DNA from: Paludibacter propionicigenes WB4
GTDB taxonomy: Bacteria > Bacteroidota > Bacteroidia > Bacteroidales > Paludibacteraceae
DNA length: 64,000 nucleotides
NCBI RefSeq assembly: GCF_000183135.1
Contig: NC_014734.1
Location: 2,790,001-2,854,000 of the forward strand
Reading direction: 5' to 3'
Part shown: piece after piece, positions 37,179 through 45,521 of the stretch
Numbering within the stretch: position 1 is the first letter of the stretch
Layout of the letters: each line of letters begins with the position of its first letter
Notes under the pieces: model-generated
Told to the model about the DNA's origin: nothing
Database searches by the model: none
Seen by the model: the letters and a program-made list of their open reading frames with translations, nothing else
Position numbers and translations under genes: made by a program

Positions 37179-38099
37179 ATGAGATATTATTATTTTAATC
37201 CTTTTAGCAGGGCATACTATTTTCCGAAAGGGTTTAAAAATTACTCTTTATTTACAACCTTTTATAAACCCTATAAATTGAGTGCCAGGCTAATGTGGCA
37301 AATTTGGCAAATTTCGTCATTTGTTCGTTATTTATTCTCTACTAGTCACCCCGAGGAAATTTTACCATTGGAACAAATTGGACAATTTGTAACGCCAAGT
37401 TCAATTTTAGCATTCAATTTCGGAACTGACGGAATTGAGAAAAAAACTACCGTTTTAGGGGTTGATACAATAACTAATGATACATTCTTTATTAAGTATG
37501 CAACGAAAGAAACTGCCTGCAAAAATGTATTTAATGAGGGTGTTGTTTTACAACAAATAAAGCACTTATCATTTGTGCCAACGTTACAATTGATTGTCAA
37601 TATGGAGCATGAATTTACTTTAATCAAAACTACGGTTTTGTCTGGAGAAAAAATGAAACATGAGCCAATCAATGAAGAAATGTTGACTATACTTTTCACT
37701 TTGGCAGATCAGCAAGTAGAAAGTAATAGAATCTATGATTCGAACTTACGATCTTGTTTTGCTCATGGTGATTTTTGTCCATGGAATATATTGATTTATG
37801 AGGGAGCTATTAAATTGTTCGATTGGGAGCTTGCCGGTCAGTATTTACTGGGTTACGATTTGTTTACATATGTTTTTCAATATGAGTTTATAGTAAAAGA
37901 AAAGATGCGGTTTGAGCTCATCCTAAAGGAAAATTCTGATATTATACAACGATATTTTCACCATTTTGAGATTGATAATTGGATACCTTATTTACAGGAA
38001 TTTTCAAAGTTAAGACATAGATTAGAATCAGATAAAAATGATATACAGTTGATTGAATATTATTTAAGATTAAAAGATTTTTCAACTCACAACCTATAA
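37179..38099 (+). CDS. APH/choline-kinase-like phosphotransferase in the EPS locus
   Basis: A 306-residue protein with protein-kinase-like phosphotransferase motifs. They are a probable ATP lysine K106 (FFIKYA) with partner E120, the catalytic loop CFAHGDFCPWNIL (H196, D198, N203) and the metal-binding FDWELAG (D215, E217) in place of DFG. This is the APH/choline kinase group, which phosphorylates small molecules. The N-terminal 70 residues are aromatic and basic and may touch the membrane. Within a polysaccharide locus a sugar or lipid-linked sugar is a plausible acceptor, but this is inference. It lies between two GT4 paralogues. Confidence 0.78.
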   Translation: MRYYYFNPFSRAYYFPKGFKNYSLFTTFYKPYKLSARLMWQIWQISSFVRYLFSTSHPEEILPLEQIGQFVTPSSILAFNFGTDGIEKKTTVLGVDTITNDTFFIKYATKETACKNVFNEGVVLQQIKHLSFVPTLQLIVNMEHEFTLIKTTVLSGEKMKHEPINEEMLTILFTLADQQVESNRIYDSNLRSCFAHGDFCPWNILIYEGAIKLFDWELAGQYLLGYDLFTYVFQYEFIVKEKMRFELILKENSDIIQRYFHHFEIDNWIPYLQEFSKLRHRLESDKNDIQLIEYYLRLKDFSTHNL

Positions 38100-38149
38100 C
38101 AACGCTGTTTTTTATATTAAAAAATTGTCTTATCAATAAGATAATAATT

Positions 38150-39268
38150 ATGAAAAAGATATTAATTATTCATCCTGCCTTAGCTCCATATATGGTTGAC
38201 CAATTTAATGATTTAAGTCAACTGTATGATTTACATGTTGTATTCCTTTTTCGTAATCTGCGGTATGATAAATTTGATCAAAGCAAGTTGCTTCCTTTGT
38301 TGAAATTTAAGAGTTCATTTTTATTAAAAGGACTTCATTACAAGGAAAGAGTATTCCGTTTCGGCATCTTAAGTACTATTAGAAAGATCAATCCGGATAT
38401 TATTATTGGTTATGAATATTCATTTACAACTCAATATCTGCTTTTGTTGAAAAAATTAGGGTTAATACATCAAAGCATAGGCTCAATAATCGATGACAAT
38501 ATAGATATTTGCCATAATGTCCAATCGAGAATCCGTTTTTTTGCGCGTCATATTTCTGTCAGACGTTTAGATTACTTAATAGTGCTTTCAAAAGAAGTCT
38601 CACAATTTTATCAAAACAAATTTAACCTTAAAGAAAATCAGGTCATTATTAATCCTTTATTGCAAGATACTGAAAGACTCAGAAAAAAGCGGAAAGAGTT
38701 AGAGTGTATAGCTAATGAATATACGCAGAAATATCATCTGAAAGGAAAAAAAGTTTTATTGTTTGTTGGGCGATTTGTTCCGGTAAAAGGTCTTACAAGA
38801 TTTATCGATACTATAAAAGCAATCCTCCATGAACAAGAGAATATTGCATTTGTTTTAGTCGGAGATGGAGAAGAAAAAGGAAATATTGAAGTCTTTCTAA
38901 AAGACAAAAAATTGGAAGATAAAGTATTATTGCCTGGAAGATATGAGGGGACGGAACTTTATGCTTGGTATTTATGTGCATCAGGTTTAGTTTTACCAAG
39001 CACTTATGAACCTTTTGGAGCAGTTGTAAATGAGTCATTAATTTTTGGCACAAAAGTTTTTTGTTCAAAATATGCAGGGGCTTCTGTTTTAATCCAATCT
39101 GAAACAGGGATGATATTTGATCCCTTGGATGAAAGTGAAACGATTCATGATTTGAACCGATTTTTGAATCTAATTAATGTTGTTGCTGACATTAACCTTG
39201 AGAATAAGCCAACTTTAATGTTTAATCATCAACAAAATTTTGTCAAGGAATGGAATAAGCTTAGTTAA
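38150..39268 (+). CDS. GT4-family glycosyltransferase, PALAPY paralogue 3
   Basis: A 372-residue GT4 enzyme, the closest relative of the one at 34542. It begins MKKILIIHPALAPYMVDQFN and shares DKFDQSKLLPLLKFKSSF, IGSIIDDNIDICHNVQSRIR and the tail FNHQQNFVKEWNKL. The donor motif is STYEPFGAVVNESLIFG (E287, E295). All catalytic positions are kept, so it should be active. The conserved IDD-IDICHNVQSRIR stretch in the N-terminal domain, where acceptor specificity sits, suggests that paralogues 1 and 3 recognise the same type of acceptor. Confidence 0.9.
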   Translation: MKKILIIHPALAPYMVDQFNDLSQLYDLHVVFLFRNLRYDKFDQSKLLPLLKFKSSFLLKGLHYKERVFRFGILSTIRKINPDIIIGYEYSFTTQYLLLLKKLGLIHQSIGSIIDDNIDICHNVQSRIRFFARHISVRRLDYLIVLSKEVSQFYQNKFNLKENQVIINPLLQDTERLRKKRKELECIANEYTQKYHLKGKKVLLFVGRFVPVKGLTRFIDTIKAILHEQENIAFVLVGDGEEKGNIEVFLKDKKLEDKVLLPGRYEGTELYAWYLCASGLVLPSTYEPFGAVVNESLIFGTKVFCSKYAGASVLIQSETGMIFDPLDESETIHDLNRFLNLINVVADINLENKPTLMFNHQQNFVKEWNKLS

Positions 39269-39355
39269 AATTTAAATTCAATATAATCCTTGATGAATTT
39301 GTGTTAGACAATTCCTCAGGCTTTATTCTTTGATAAATAATTCTTTGAAAAAGTT

Positions 39356-40099
39356 ATGGAAAATAAGAAAATAATAATAACTACTAGTTGGGATGATGGG
39401 TTTGCATTGGATATTAGAATTGCTGAGTTGCTAGAAAAATACAAACTTGGCGGTACCTTTTATGTTCCAATCAATAATCCTCAGCGCGAGGTGATGAATT
39501 CAGCCATGTTGGTAGAAATTTCTAAAAGTCATGAGATTGGAGGACATACCGTAAATCACACTTTTCTTAATACAGTCGATCTGGTAACCGCTCAATATGA
39601 AGTTTCTGCTTGTAAAGCAATGCTGGAAGAAAGGTTAGGAAAAACGATTTATGCATTTTGTTATCCCGGAGGAAAATACTCTCAGCGGGATATTCAAATA
39701 GTAAAAGACGCTGGGTTTTTATTTGGAAGAACTACAAAATTGCTTCATACTTCAATTGATACTTCTCAGCAATTAATGCACACAGGAATGCAGGCTTACA
39801 ACCATAACAATGCGGTTTTAATAAGGCATTGTTTGAAAAATCTATACTTATTGCCGATTTTGGATTATTGTTTGTTTTATAAGAATCATAACAAATTCAG
39901 AGTTTTAGCCGAAGATATGTTGAGAAAATTATTGCTAAATGGTGGAGTTTTTCATTTATGGGGACATTCTTGGGAAATAGAAAAATACGGACTCTGGACA
40001 GAGCTAGAAGAAGTTATGAAAATTCTGGCTTTTCATGAAGGAATATCTTATATGAACAACACGGAGTGTTGGAATTTTTTGAATAAAGAGCAATCCTGA
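39356..40099 (+). CDS. Polysaccharide deacetylase (NodB homology, CE4-like)
   Basis: A 247-residue NodB-type deacetylase without a signal peptide. Motif 1 is TTSWDDGF (D13, D14) and motif 2 is the metal-binding HTVNH (H64, H68). Later come FCYPGGKYS and the C-terminal FHLWGHSWE with the likely catalytic-base histidine. The family removes N- or O-acetyl groups from amino sugars or peptidoglycan using a divalent metal. As it is cytoplasmic and lies 22 bases before the fused glycosyltransferase gene, it probably acts on a lipid-linked intermediate or sugar rather than on exported polymer. Confidence 0.85.
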   Translation: MENKKIIITTSWDDGFALDIRIAELLEKYKLGGTFYVPINNPQREVMNSAMLVEISKSHEIGGHTVNHTFLNTVDLVTAQYEVSACKAMLEERLGKTIYAFCYPGGKYSQRDIQIVKDAGFLFGRTTKLLHTSIDTSQQLMHTGMQAYNHNNAVLIRHCLKNLYLLPILDYCLFYKNHNKFRVLAEDMLRKLLLNGGVFHLWGHSWEIEKYGLWTELEEVMKILAFHEGISYMNNTECWNFLNKEQS

Positions 40100-40121
40100 T
40101 ATCTAATTTTATCCCCTGTAT

Positions 40122-42332
40122 ATGAAAATTTTATTTATATTACATTATCCTCCACCGGTACATGGTTCATCTGTCATAGGCCAGTCGATTAGAGATTCAA
40201 AGTTAATTAATGATACATTTAAGTGTCGATATGTAAATTTGCTTGTTTCCAGGAAACTTAATGAAACTGGGAAATCCAGTCCGAAAAAAGTATTCCGGTT
40301 TATTGGCATTTGGTTAAATTTTATACGTGAAATATTGTGTAATAGACCGGATGTATGTTACCTGGCACTCACAGTATATGGTTCGGCGTTTCTGAAAGAT
40401 GTATTGTTAGTTTTGTTGTTGAGGATTTTGCGTATCCGACATGTGTTTCATCTTCACAATAAAGGAGTTAAACAGAATGAATCTAAATGGATTTATCGTC
40501 TAGCCTATAAATTTGTTTTTAAAGAAGCAGACGTTATTTTGCTTTCGTCGCATTTGTACGCTGATGTAGAGTCTTTTGTTCCTCTTGCGAAAGTGCATAT
40601 ATGCCCGAATGGAATTGACGAGGTTTTTGATAAACCAATAAATCGGACAGTAGAACAAAATGAAGTGCCTAAGATTTTGTTTCTTTCAAATTTATTAGAG
40701 TCAAAAGGACTTTTTATACTTTTGGAAGCATGTTCAATTCTACAACAAAAGGGAATACATTTTGAGTGCAATTTTGTGGGAGCTGAAGGTGATATTTGCG
40801 AAGGTCAATTTAATTATCTGGTAAACAAAAAGCAACTTTCAGCTGAAGTTCATTATTTAGGCAAAAAATTCGGACAAGAGAAATTTGAGTTGTTTAAACA
40901 GGCTGATATATTTGCTTTTCCTACTTTTTTTGAGTGTTTTGGATTAGTGAATTTGGAGGCGATGCAATCTTGTTTGCCTATTGTATCTACTTCTGAAGGA
41001 GGAATACCTGATATCATTGAAGATGGAGTAACAGGATTTCTGGTGCCTCCTAAAAATGCTGAGGCTTTAGCTGAAAAACTGGAGGTTTTAATTAAAAACC
41101 CTGAGTTGAGAATACAAATGGGAAATGCGGGGAGGATTAAATATGAGAAACAATTTACGTTAAGCACTTTTGAAAACAAACTAACAAATATTCTTCTTCA
41201 CATAGGTAGTGAAAAAAAAATAAAGCCCAAACCCAAAGAAAAAGTCCTTTTTATACTCCACATGCCTCCTCCTGTGCATGGATCGTCCATTGTTGGTAAA
41301 ATGATATTTGACAGTACTCTTATCAACAGTTCTTTTAGCTGCAACTATATAAATATGTTGGTATCAAGATCATTGAATGAGACTGGTAGGGCAACTTCGC
41401 TTAAAGTGTTTAGATTTATGTTGATTTGGTGTGTTTTTTTATTTCGAGTTGTAGTAAAAAGACCAAAACTAGTTTACTTAGCACTTACAGTGTCCGGAAC
41501 TGCTTTTTTTAAAGACTTTATTCTTATCGCTGTTTTGAGATTTTTGAGGATAAAGAGAGTTTATCATCTCCATAATAAAGGAGTTTTGAAATTTCAAACA
41601 AAAAAGAGATACAGGTTATTGTACTCGTTTGTATTTAAAAATGCAGATGTAATTTTGTTATCAAAGCATTTGTATCAGGATATTGCGTCTTTTGTTCCTA
41701 TTTCTAAAATTCATATCTGTCCGAATGGTATAACTGACGAAGGTTTAGCTGAACCAAAGAATTTTCAAGCTAATAATATTGTTAATATATTGTTTCTGTC
41801 TAATTTGATTGATTCAAAGGGTGTCACAGTATTATTGGAAGCTTGTTCTTCGTTGAAAAATAGAGGTCTAAATTTTAATTGCATTTTTGTAGGTGCAGAA
41901 GGAAATATTGATACCTTCCATTTTAATGAAAAAGTGAGAGCCCTTGAACTGACTAACAATGTTACTTATGCCGGTCGGAAATATGGCGCTGATAAAAGAG
42001 AGTACTTTATTGATGCTGATATTTTTGTTTTTCCAACTTTCTACTCTAATGAATGCTTTCCATTAGTTCTTTTAGAGGCTATGAGTTACTCTTTACCTGT
42101 AATTTCCACTTTCGAAGGCGGTATTCCTGACATTGTTGAGGATAGTTTCACCGGATTCTTAGTTCCTCAACGGGATATTTACGCATTAGCTGATAAAATT
42201 GAAACTTTAATCAGTAACCCTCAACTGCGTGCAAAGCTAGGTGAGGCTGGTAGGAAGAAATATGAATCGGACTTTACGCAAATAAAATTTGAGCATCATT
42301 TGCAATCGATTATTGAAGATGTGCTGAAATAG
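40122..42332 (+). CDS. Fused tandem GT4-GT4 glycosyltransferase
   Basis: A 736-residue protein made of two homologous complete GT4 enzymes in one frame. Domain 1 (1-363) starts MKILFILHYPPPVHGSSVIG, and domain 2 (about 375-736) starts KVLFILHMPPPVHGSSIVG. Both have NLLVSR/NMLVSR, HLHNKGV, HICPNGI and a donor-domain E-x7-E (FFECFGLVNLEAM; SNECFPLVLLEAM). They are joined by a lysine/proline linker (GSEKKIKPKPKEK). The linker is encoded by G followed by nine A (41212-41220), and loss of one A would give TAA at once and a 366-residue single-domain product. Domain 2 has no start codon at its first position. The fused enzyme may add two successive like sugars. Confidence 0.9.
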   Translation: MKILFILHYPPPVHGSSVIGQSIRDSKLINDTFKCRYVNLLVSRKLNETGKSSPKKVFRFIGIWLNFIREILCNRPDVCYLALTVYGSAFLKDVLLVLLLRILRIRHVFHLHNKGVKQNESKWIYRLAYKFVFKEADVILLSSHLYADVESFVPLAKVHICPNGIDEVFDKPINRTVEQNEVPKILFLSNLLESKGLFILLEACSILQQKGIHFECNFVGAEGDICEGQFNYLVNKKQLSAEVHYLGKKFGQEKFELFKQADIFAFPTFFECFGLVNLEAMQSCLPIVSTSEGGIPDIIEDGVTGFLVPPKNAEALAEKLEVLIKNPELRIQMGNAGRIKYEKQFTLSTFENKLTNILLHIGSEKKIKPKPKEKVLFILHMPPPVHGSSIVGKMIFDSTLINSSFSCNYINMLVSRSLNETGRATSLKVFRFMLIWCVFLFRVVVKRPKLVYLALTVSGTAFFKDFILIAVLRFLRIKRVYHLHNKGVLKFQTKKRYRLLYSFVFKNADVILLSKHLYQDIASFVPISKIHICPNGITDEGLAEPKNFQANNIVNILFLSNLIDSKGVTVLLEACSSLKNRGLNFNCIFVGAEGNIDTFHFNEKVRALELTNNVTYAGRKYGADKREYFIDADIFVFPTFYSNECFPLVLLEAMSYSLPVISTFEGGIPDIVEDSFTGFLVPQRDIYALADKIETLISNPQLRAKLGEAGRKKYESDFTQIKFEHHLQSIIEDVLK

Positions 42333-42436
42333 CAGCCACACCTAAAGCTTAAAAGAACTTTTCTATACAACATTAAAAGCTATAATTTTGTTATGAAATT
42401 AAATAACTGATTAATCAAGCTATTTAAGAGATATTT

Positions 42437-43141
42437 ATGTTACAAGAATATACTTTGTTCAATCATCCATTAAAATCAATAGATCATCCAAAAGTTCTAA
42501 TAAACACGCTTAATGCACATTCGTTTAATACGGCGAGAAAGGATGATGATTTCAACAAGGCTCTATTGTGCAGTGATGTTTTGTTGCCTGATGGAATAAG
42601 TGTTGTGTGGGCTATGAGGCTTTTGAATGGTTTGAAAATTCAGAAAATTGCCGGAGCTGATTTGTTTTTTTATGAAATGGAGCGTGCAAACGCTAAGGGA
42701 GGCAAATGTTTTTTTCTTGGAAGTACCGAAGATACTTTAGAGAAAATACAAAAAAGAGCAGCTATAGAATACCCTAATGTGCAGGTTTTTAGTTTTTCTC
42801 CTCCATATAAAGCTGAATTTAGCGATGAGGATAATGAGCAAATGATAGATGCAATAAATACTATTAATCCCGATGTGCTTTTTGTTGGAATGACTGCTCC
42901 AAAACAGGAGAAATGGGCTTTTCAGCATTTTAATCAAATGCAGGTTGGGCATGTGTGTTGTATTGGGGCCGTATTTGACTTTTACGCTGGCACAATTCAG
43001 CGTGCTCCAAAGTGGATGATACAGCTTGGAGTTGAGTGGTTATATCGATTAATCAAGGAGCCTCGTCGTCTTTGGAGGAGATATTTGATTGGAAATACAA
43101 AGTTTTTGGGATATATATTGATTGAAAAATTGAAGTCATAA
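42437..43141 (+). CDS. WecG/TagA/CpsF family glycosyltransferase (GT26)
   Basis: A 234-residue GT26 enzyme. Its motifs are LNAHSFNTARKDDDFNKALL, VLLPDGISVVWA (the conserved DG), IAGADLFFYEMER, FFLGSTEDTLEKI, DVLFVGMTAPKQEKW and GAVFDFYAGTIQRAPKWM. The last carries the conserved Asp of this family. It transfers an N-acetylmannosamine- or ManNAcA-type residue (or another hexose in exopolysaccharide systems) to an undecaprenyl-linked acceptor, typically as the second sugar. It lies just upstream of the initiating transferase gene, which fits an early step in repeat-unit assembly. Confidence 0.92.
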   Translation: MLQEYTLFNHPLKSIDHPKVLINTLNAHSFNTARKDDDFNKALLCSDVLLPDGISVVWAMRLLNGLKIQKIAGADLFFYEMERANAKGGKCFFLGSTEDTLEKIQKRAAIEYPNVQVFSFSPPYKAEFSDEDNEQMIDAINTINPDVLFVGMTAPKQEKWAFQHFNQMQVGHVCCIGAVFDFYAGTIQRAPKWMIQLGVEWLYRLIKEPRRLWRRYLIGNTKFLGYILIEKLKS

Positions 43142-43197
43142 ATGTTTTATTCCAGACTCAGGATTCTTATTTTATAATTGTTTTACAAGTTAATTCT

Positions 43198-44574
43198 ATG
43201 GAGTCAAATGAAACCGAACTGAGTTTCTTATATCTGTTTTTTGATCTGATTATTTTAAATGTTGCCATTGCAATCATTATATCAGTAACGCCATTACTGA
43301 AAGGATTGAATATTCATGATATAAGCTTATATTTATTACATGCTAATATGTCGGCTGTAATAGCATATTCTGCACTCACCAGAAAGAATTTATATTTACA
43401 TGATAATTTCTTAAACCGAGTACGACGAATTACGAATCGATTACTCGTATTCATTGTTGTATTATTTATTATTGCGCAACTTTTCTTACCTCCAAATTAT
43501 TCTGTATTATTCATTGTTATTTATACTGTCCTTTTTTATATCGGAGAGTTGGTATTCTACTACTTTTTGTATGGATACCTCAGATTGAGCCGATCTAAAG
43601 GATTTTATGTTCATAGAGTGCTTATTATTGGATTAAATGATATGAGCACATTTCTACGCAATCTTTTGACGAATAATCCAATGCTTGGCTATGAATTTGT
43701 TGGTTTTGTAGAAGATAAACATGAAGATGATAATAGTATACTGGGTTCTATAGACAAATTGGCAACGCTTGTAAGGGAGAATGAAGTTGATTTTCTTTTC
43801 GTAACAAATTCAGCATATAATGATTTAAAGAAAACTAAGGAATTACTGGCTATTTGCAATAAAATAGGGGTAAGATTAAGATTTGTTCCTGAAAACCAAT
43901 ACTGGTTTCGAACCAAAATGAATATGGAGTCTATAGGCTCTCTAGTTGTATTCAATCCGCAGGAAATACCGCTTGATGATCTAAAATCCCGTTTTTTTAA
44001 AAGAGTATTTGACTTTTGTTTTTCTATTTTAGTCTTGATTTTCGTCATTAGTTGGCTGTTTCCTGTTCTCGCTATATTAATTAAATTAAGTTCAAAAGGC
44101 CCTGTTTTCTTTCGTCAAAAGCGTACCGGAATAAATAATAAAACCTTTACTTGCCTTAAGTTCAGAAGTATGCGCATGAGCAATGATGCCGATGAAAAGC
44201 AAGCTACAAAAGGAGATGGTAGAATTACCCGAATAGGAAGATTCTTGAGGAAATCGAATTTGGACGAATTTCCACAATTTCTGAATGTACTCATAGGTCA
44301 AATGTCTATTGTGGGGCCACGACCACACATGATAAAGCATACCGACCAATATTCAGAGCTCATTGATTATTATAGAGTTAGGCATTATGTTAAACCGGGA
44401 ATTACAGGTTGGGCTCAAGTGAATGGGTATAGAGGTGAGACCGATGAGTTATGGAAGATGCAAAAGCGTGTAGAATACGATATGAAATACCTCGAGAATT
44501 GGACATTTGGCTGGGATCTAAGAATTATATTTCTGACTATTTTTGGTAAAAGTGCATATAAAAACGCACTTTAG
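43198..44574 (+). CDS. WcaJ-type undecaprenyl-phosphate sugar phosphotransferase
   Basis: A 458-residue polyprenol-phosphate phosphoglycosyltransferase. It has four or more N-terminal membrane segments (about 10-130), a CoA-binding-like central domain (RVLIIGLNDMSTFLRNLLTN), a fifth hydrophobic segment (about 270-295) and the catalytic cytoplasmic domain: PVFFRQKRTG, FTCLKFRSMR, KSNLDEFPQFLNVL, QMSIVGPRP and KPGITGWAQVNGYRG. It starts repeat-unit synthesis by putting a sugar phosphate on undecaprenyl phosphate. The catalytic Asp-Glu pair is in LDEFPQF. It closes the locus, followed by a terminator. A decayed second copy of its C-terminus lies at 44717. Confidence 0.93.
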   Translation: MESNETELSFLYLFFDLIILNVAIAIIISVTPLLKGLNIHDISLYLLHANMSAVIAYSALTRKNLYLHDNFLNRVRRITNRLLVFIVVLFIIAQLFLPPNYSVLFIVIYTVLFYIGELVFYYFLYGYLRLSRSKGFYVHRVLIIGLNDMSTFLRNLLTNNPMLGYEFVGFVEDKHEDDNSILGSIDKLATLVRENEVDFLFVTNSAYNDLKKTKELLAICNKIGVRLRFVPENQYWFRTKMNMESIGSLVVFNPQEIPLDDLKSRFFKRVFDFCFSILVLIFVISWLFPVLAILIKLSSKGPVFFRQKRTGINNKTFTCLKFRSMRMSNDADEKQATKGDGRITRIGRFLRKSNLDEFPQFLNVLIGQMSIVGPRPHMIKHTDQYSELIDYYRVRHYVKPGITGWAQVNGYRGETDELWKMQKRVEYDMKYLENWTFGWDLRIIFLTIFGKSAYKNAL

Positions 44575-44594
44575 TTTTAAGCTAGTTCATTTTA

Positions 44595-44628
44595 AAAACC
44601 TTTGACAATCTTTGTTGAAGGTTTTTTT
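44595..44628 (+). terminator. Intrinsic terminator of the EPS locus
   Basis: AAAACCTT (44595-44602) pairs with AAGGTTTT (44618-44625), followed by T residues. It lies 20 bases after the stop of the initiating transferase. Confidence 0.8.
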
Positions 44629-44716
44629 ATTTGATGTTAGTGTGAGTCTGTTTTAATCATTCAAATCTCCACTTTTATATTTTTTATTAAAGGATTAATA
44701 TAAATGGATTTGTGGT

Positions 44717-44914
44717 GTTCGTCATGATGTGAAACTCGAAATTAAAGGCTGGGTTAAGGTAAATTGATACAGAGGAGAGACAGATGAATTATGGAAGATG
44801 GAAAAGCGTGTAGAATATAACATGGCTTATTTGAATAACCGGACATTTTGGTGGAATTTAAAAATTGTAGTATTAACTATTGTAGGGAAAAAGCTATATA
44901 GAAATACCTCTTAA
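44717..44914 (+). pseudogene. C-terminal relic of a second sugar phosphotransferase
   Basis: One frame reads VRHDVKLEIKGWVKVN, a stop, then YRGETDELWKMEKRVEYNMA, YLNNRTFWWNLKIVVL and TIVGKKLYRNTS before TAA at 44912. This aligns residue for residue with the last 65 residues of the intact gene ending at 44574 (GYRGETDELWKMQKRVEYDM and onward). Only the C-terminus remains, and it carries an in-frame TGA, so it is dead. It is probably left from a tandem duplication or a replacement of the locus end. Confidence 0.88.
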
Positions 44915-45365
44915 ATATTAAGTGCCAGTTATATGTCTTGAATAGTTCTATATTTCAAACTCAGAGAAAGTATTTCCTATGAGTTTTTTTTGGTTTTATT
45001 AAATTCATAATTCCCAATTATTACCTTCAAGTGTGTTTTGACATATTGGATTTGAGAAAGAGGTATTTCCCTTTTGTTTGTCGTTAGTTGAAAACTGAAA
45101 CATTTTGTATTTATTCCTGTTTTTTTTATGTGTTTTTGCTCTTCTTTCCTCGTTTTTTGCGTATTTAAAACGTTAAAGTTCCGTTTAAGAAAGGAATATT
45201 TTATTTTAAAAAAAATATTTTTGATTCATTTACATTTTTTTGTTTTACATTTTTCTTCATACGCTTAATTTGTGTAATACCATGAAAACTAATTGAATAA
45301 GTAAAAGTAAAAAGAATGAAAATATGTTTCATTGGCTGTTTTTTGATACTGAAATTATATACTTG

Positions 45366-45521
45366 CCTACATATTGACACAAAAATTCTGTATATTTTTT
45401 CTATTTATCATCAAAAATACTTGTTTTTTAATTATTAATACTTTATTTTTGCAAACTGTTTAAATGAGGTTACAACAAAAAACGTAAATTAAAGAAGATT
45501 AATAAACAAAATGTTAAATTT
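45366..45521 (+). promoter_or_regulatory. Promoter and leader of SusC/SusD pair 1
   Basis: TTG at 45421-45423, a 20-base spacer and TATTTTTG at 45444-45451 match the Bacteroidota -33 TTTG / -7 TAnnTTTG promoter. Transcription should start near 45458, with a leader of about 64 bases. The 156 bases before the ATG align without gaps to 51639-51794, with about eight mismatches by my count, including the upstream block CATATTGACACAAAAATTCT, a possible operator. Confidence 0.82.

Noticed and set aside
20547-44574. Invertible promoters of the Bacteroides capsule type
   Set aside because: I looked for inverted repeats flanking a promoter upstream of the locus and saw none, and there is no recombinase gene.
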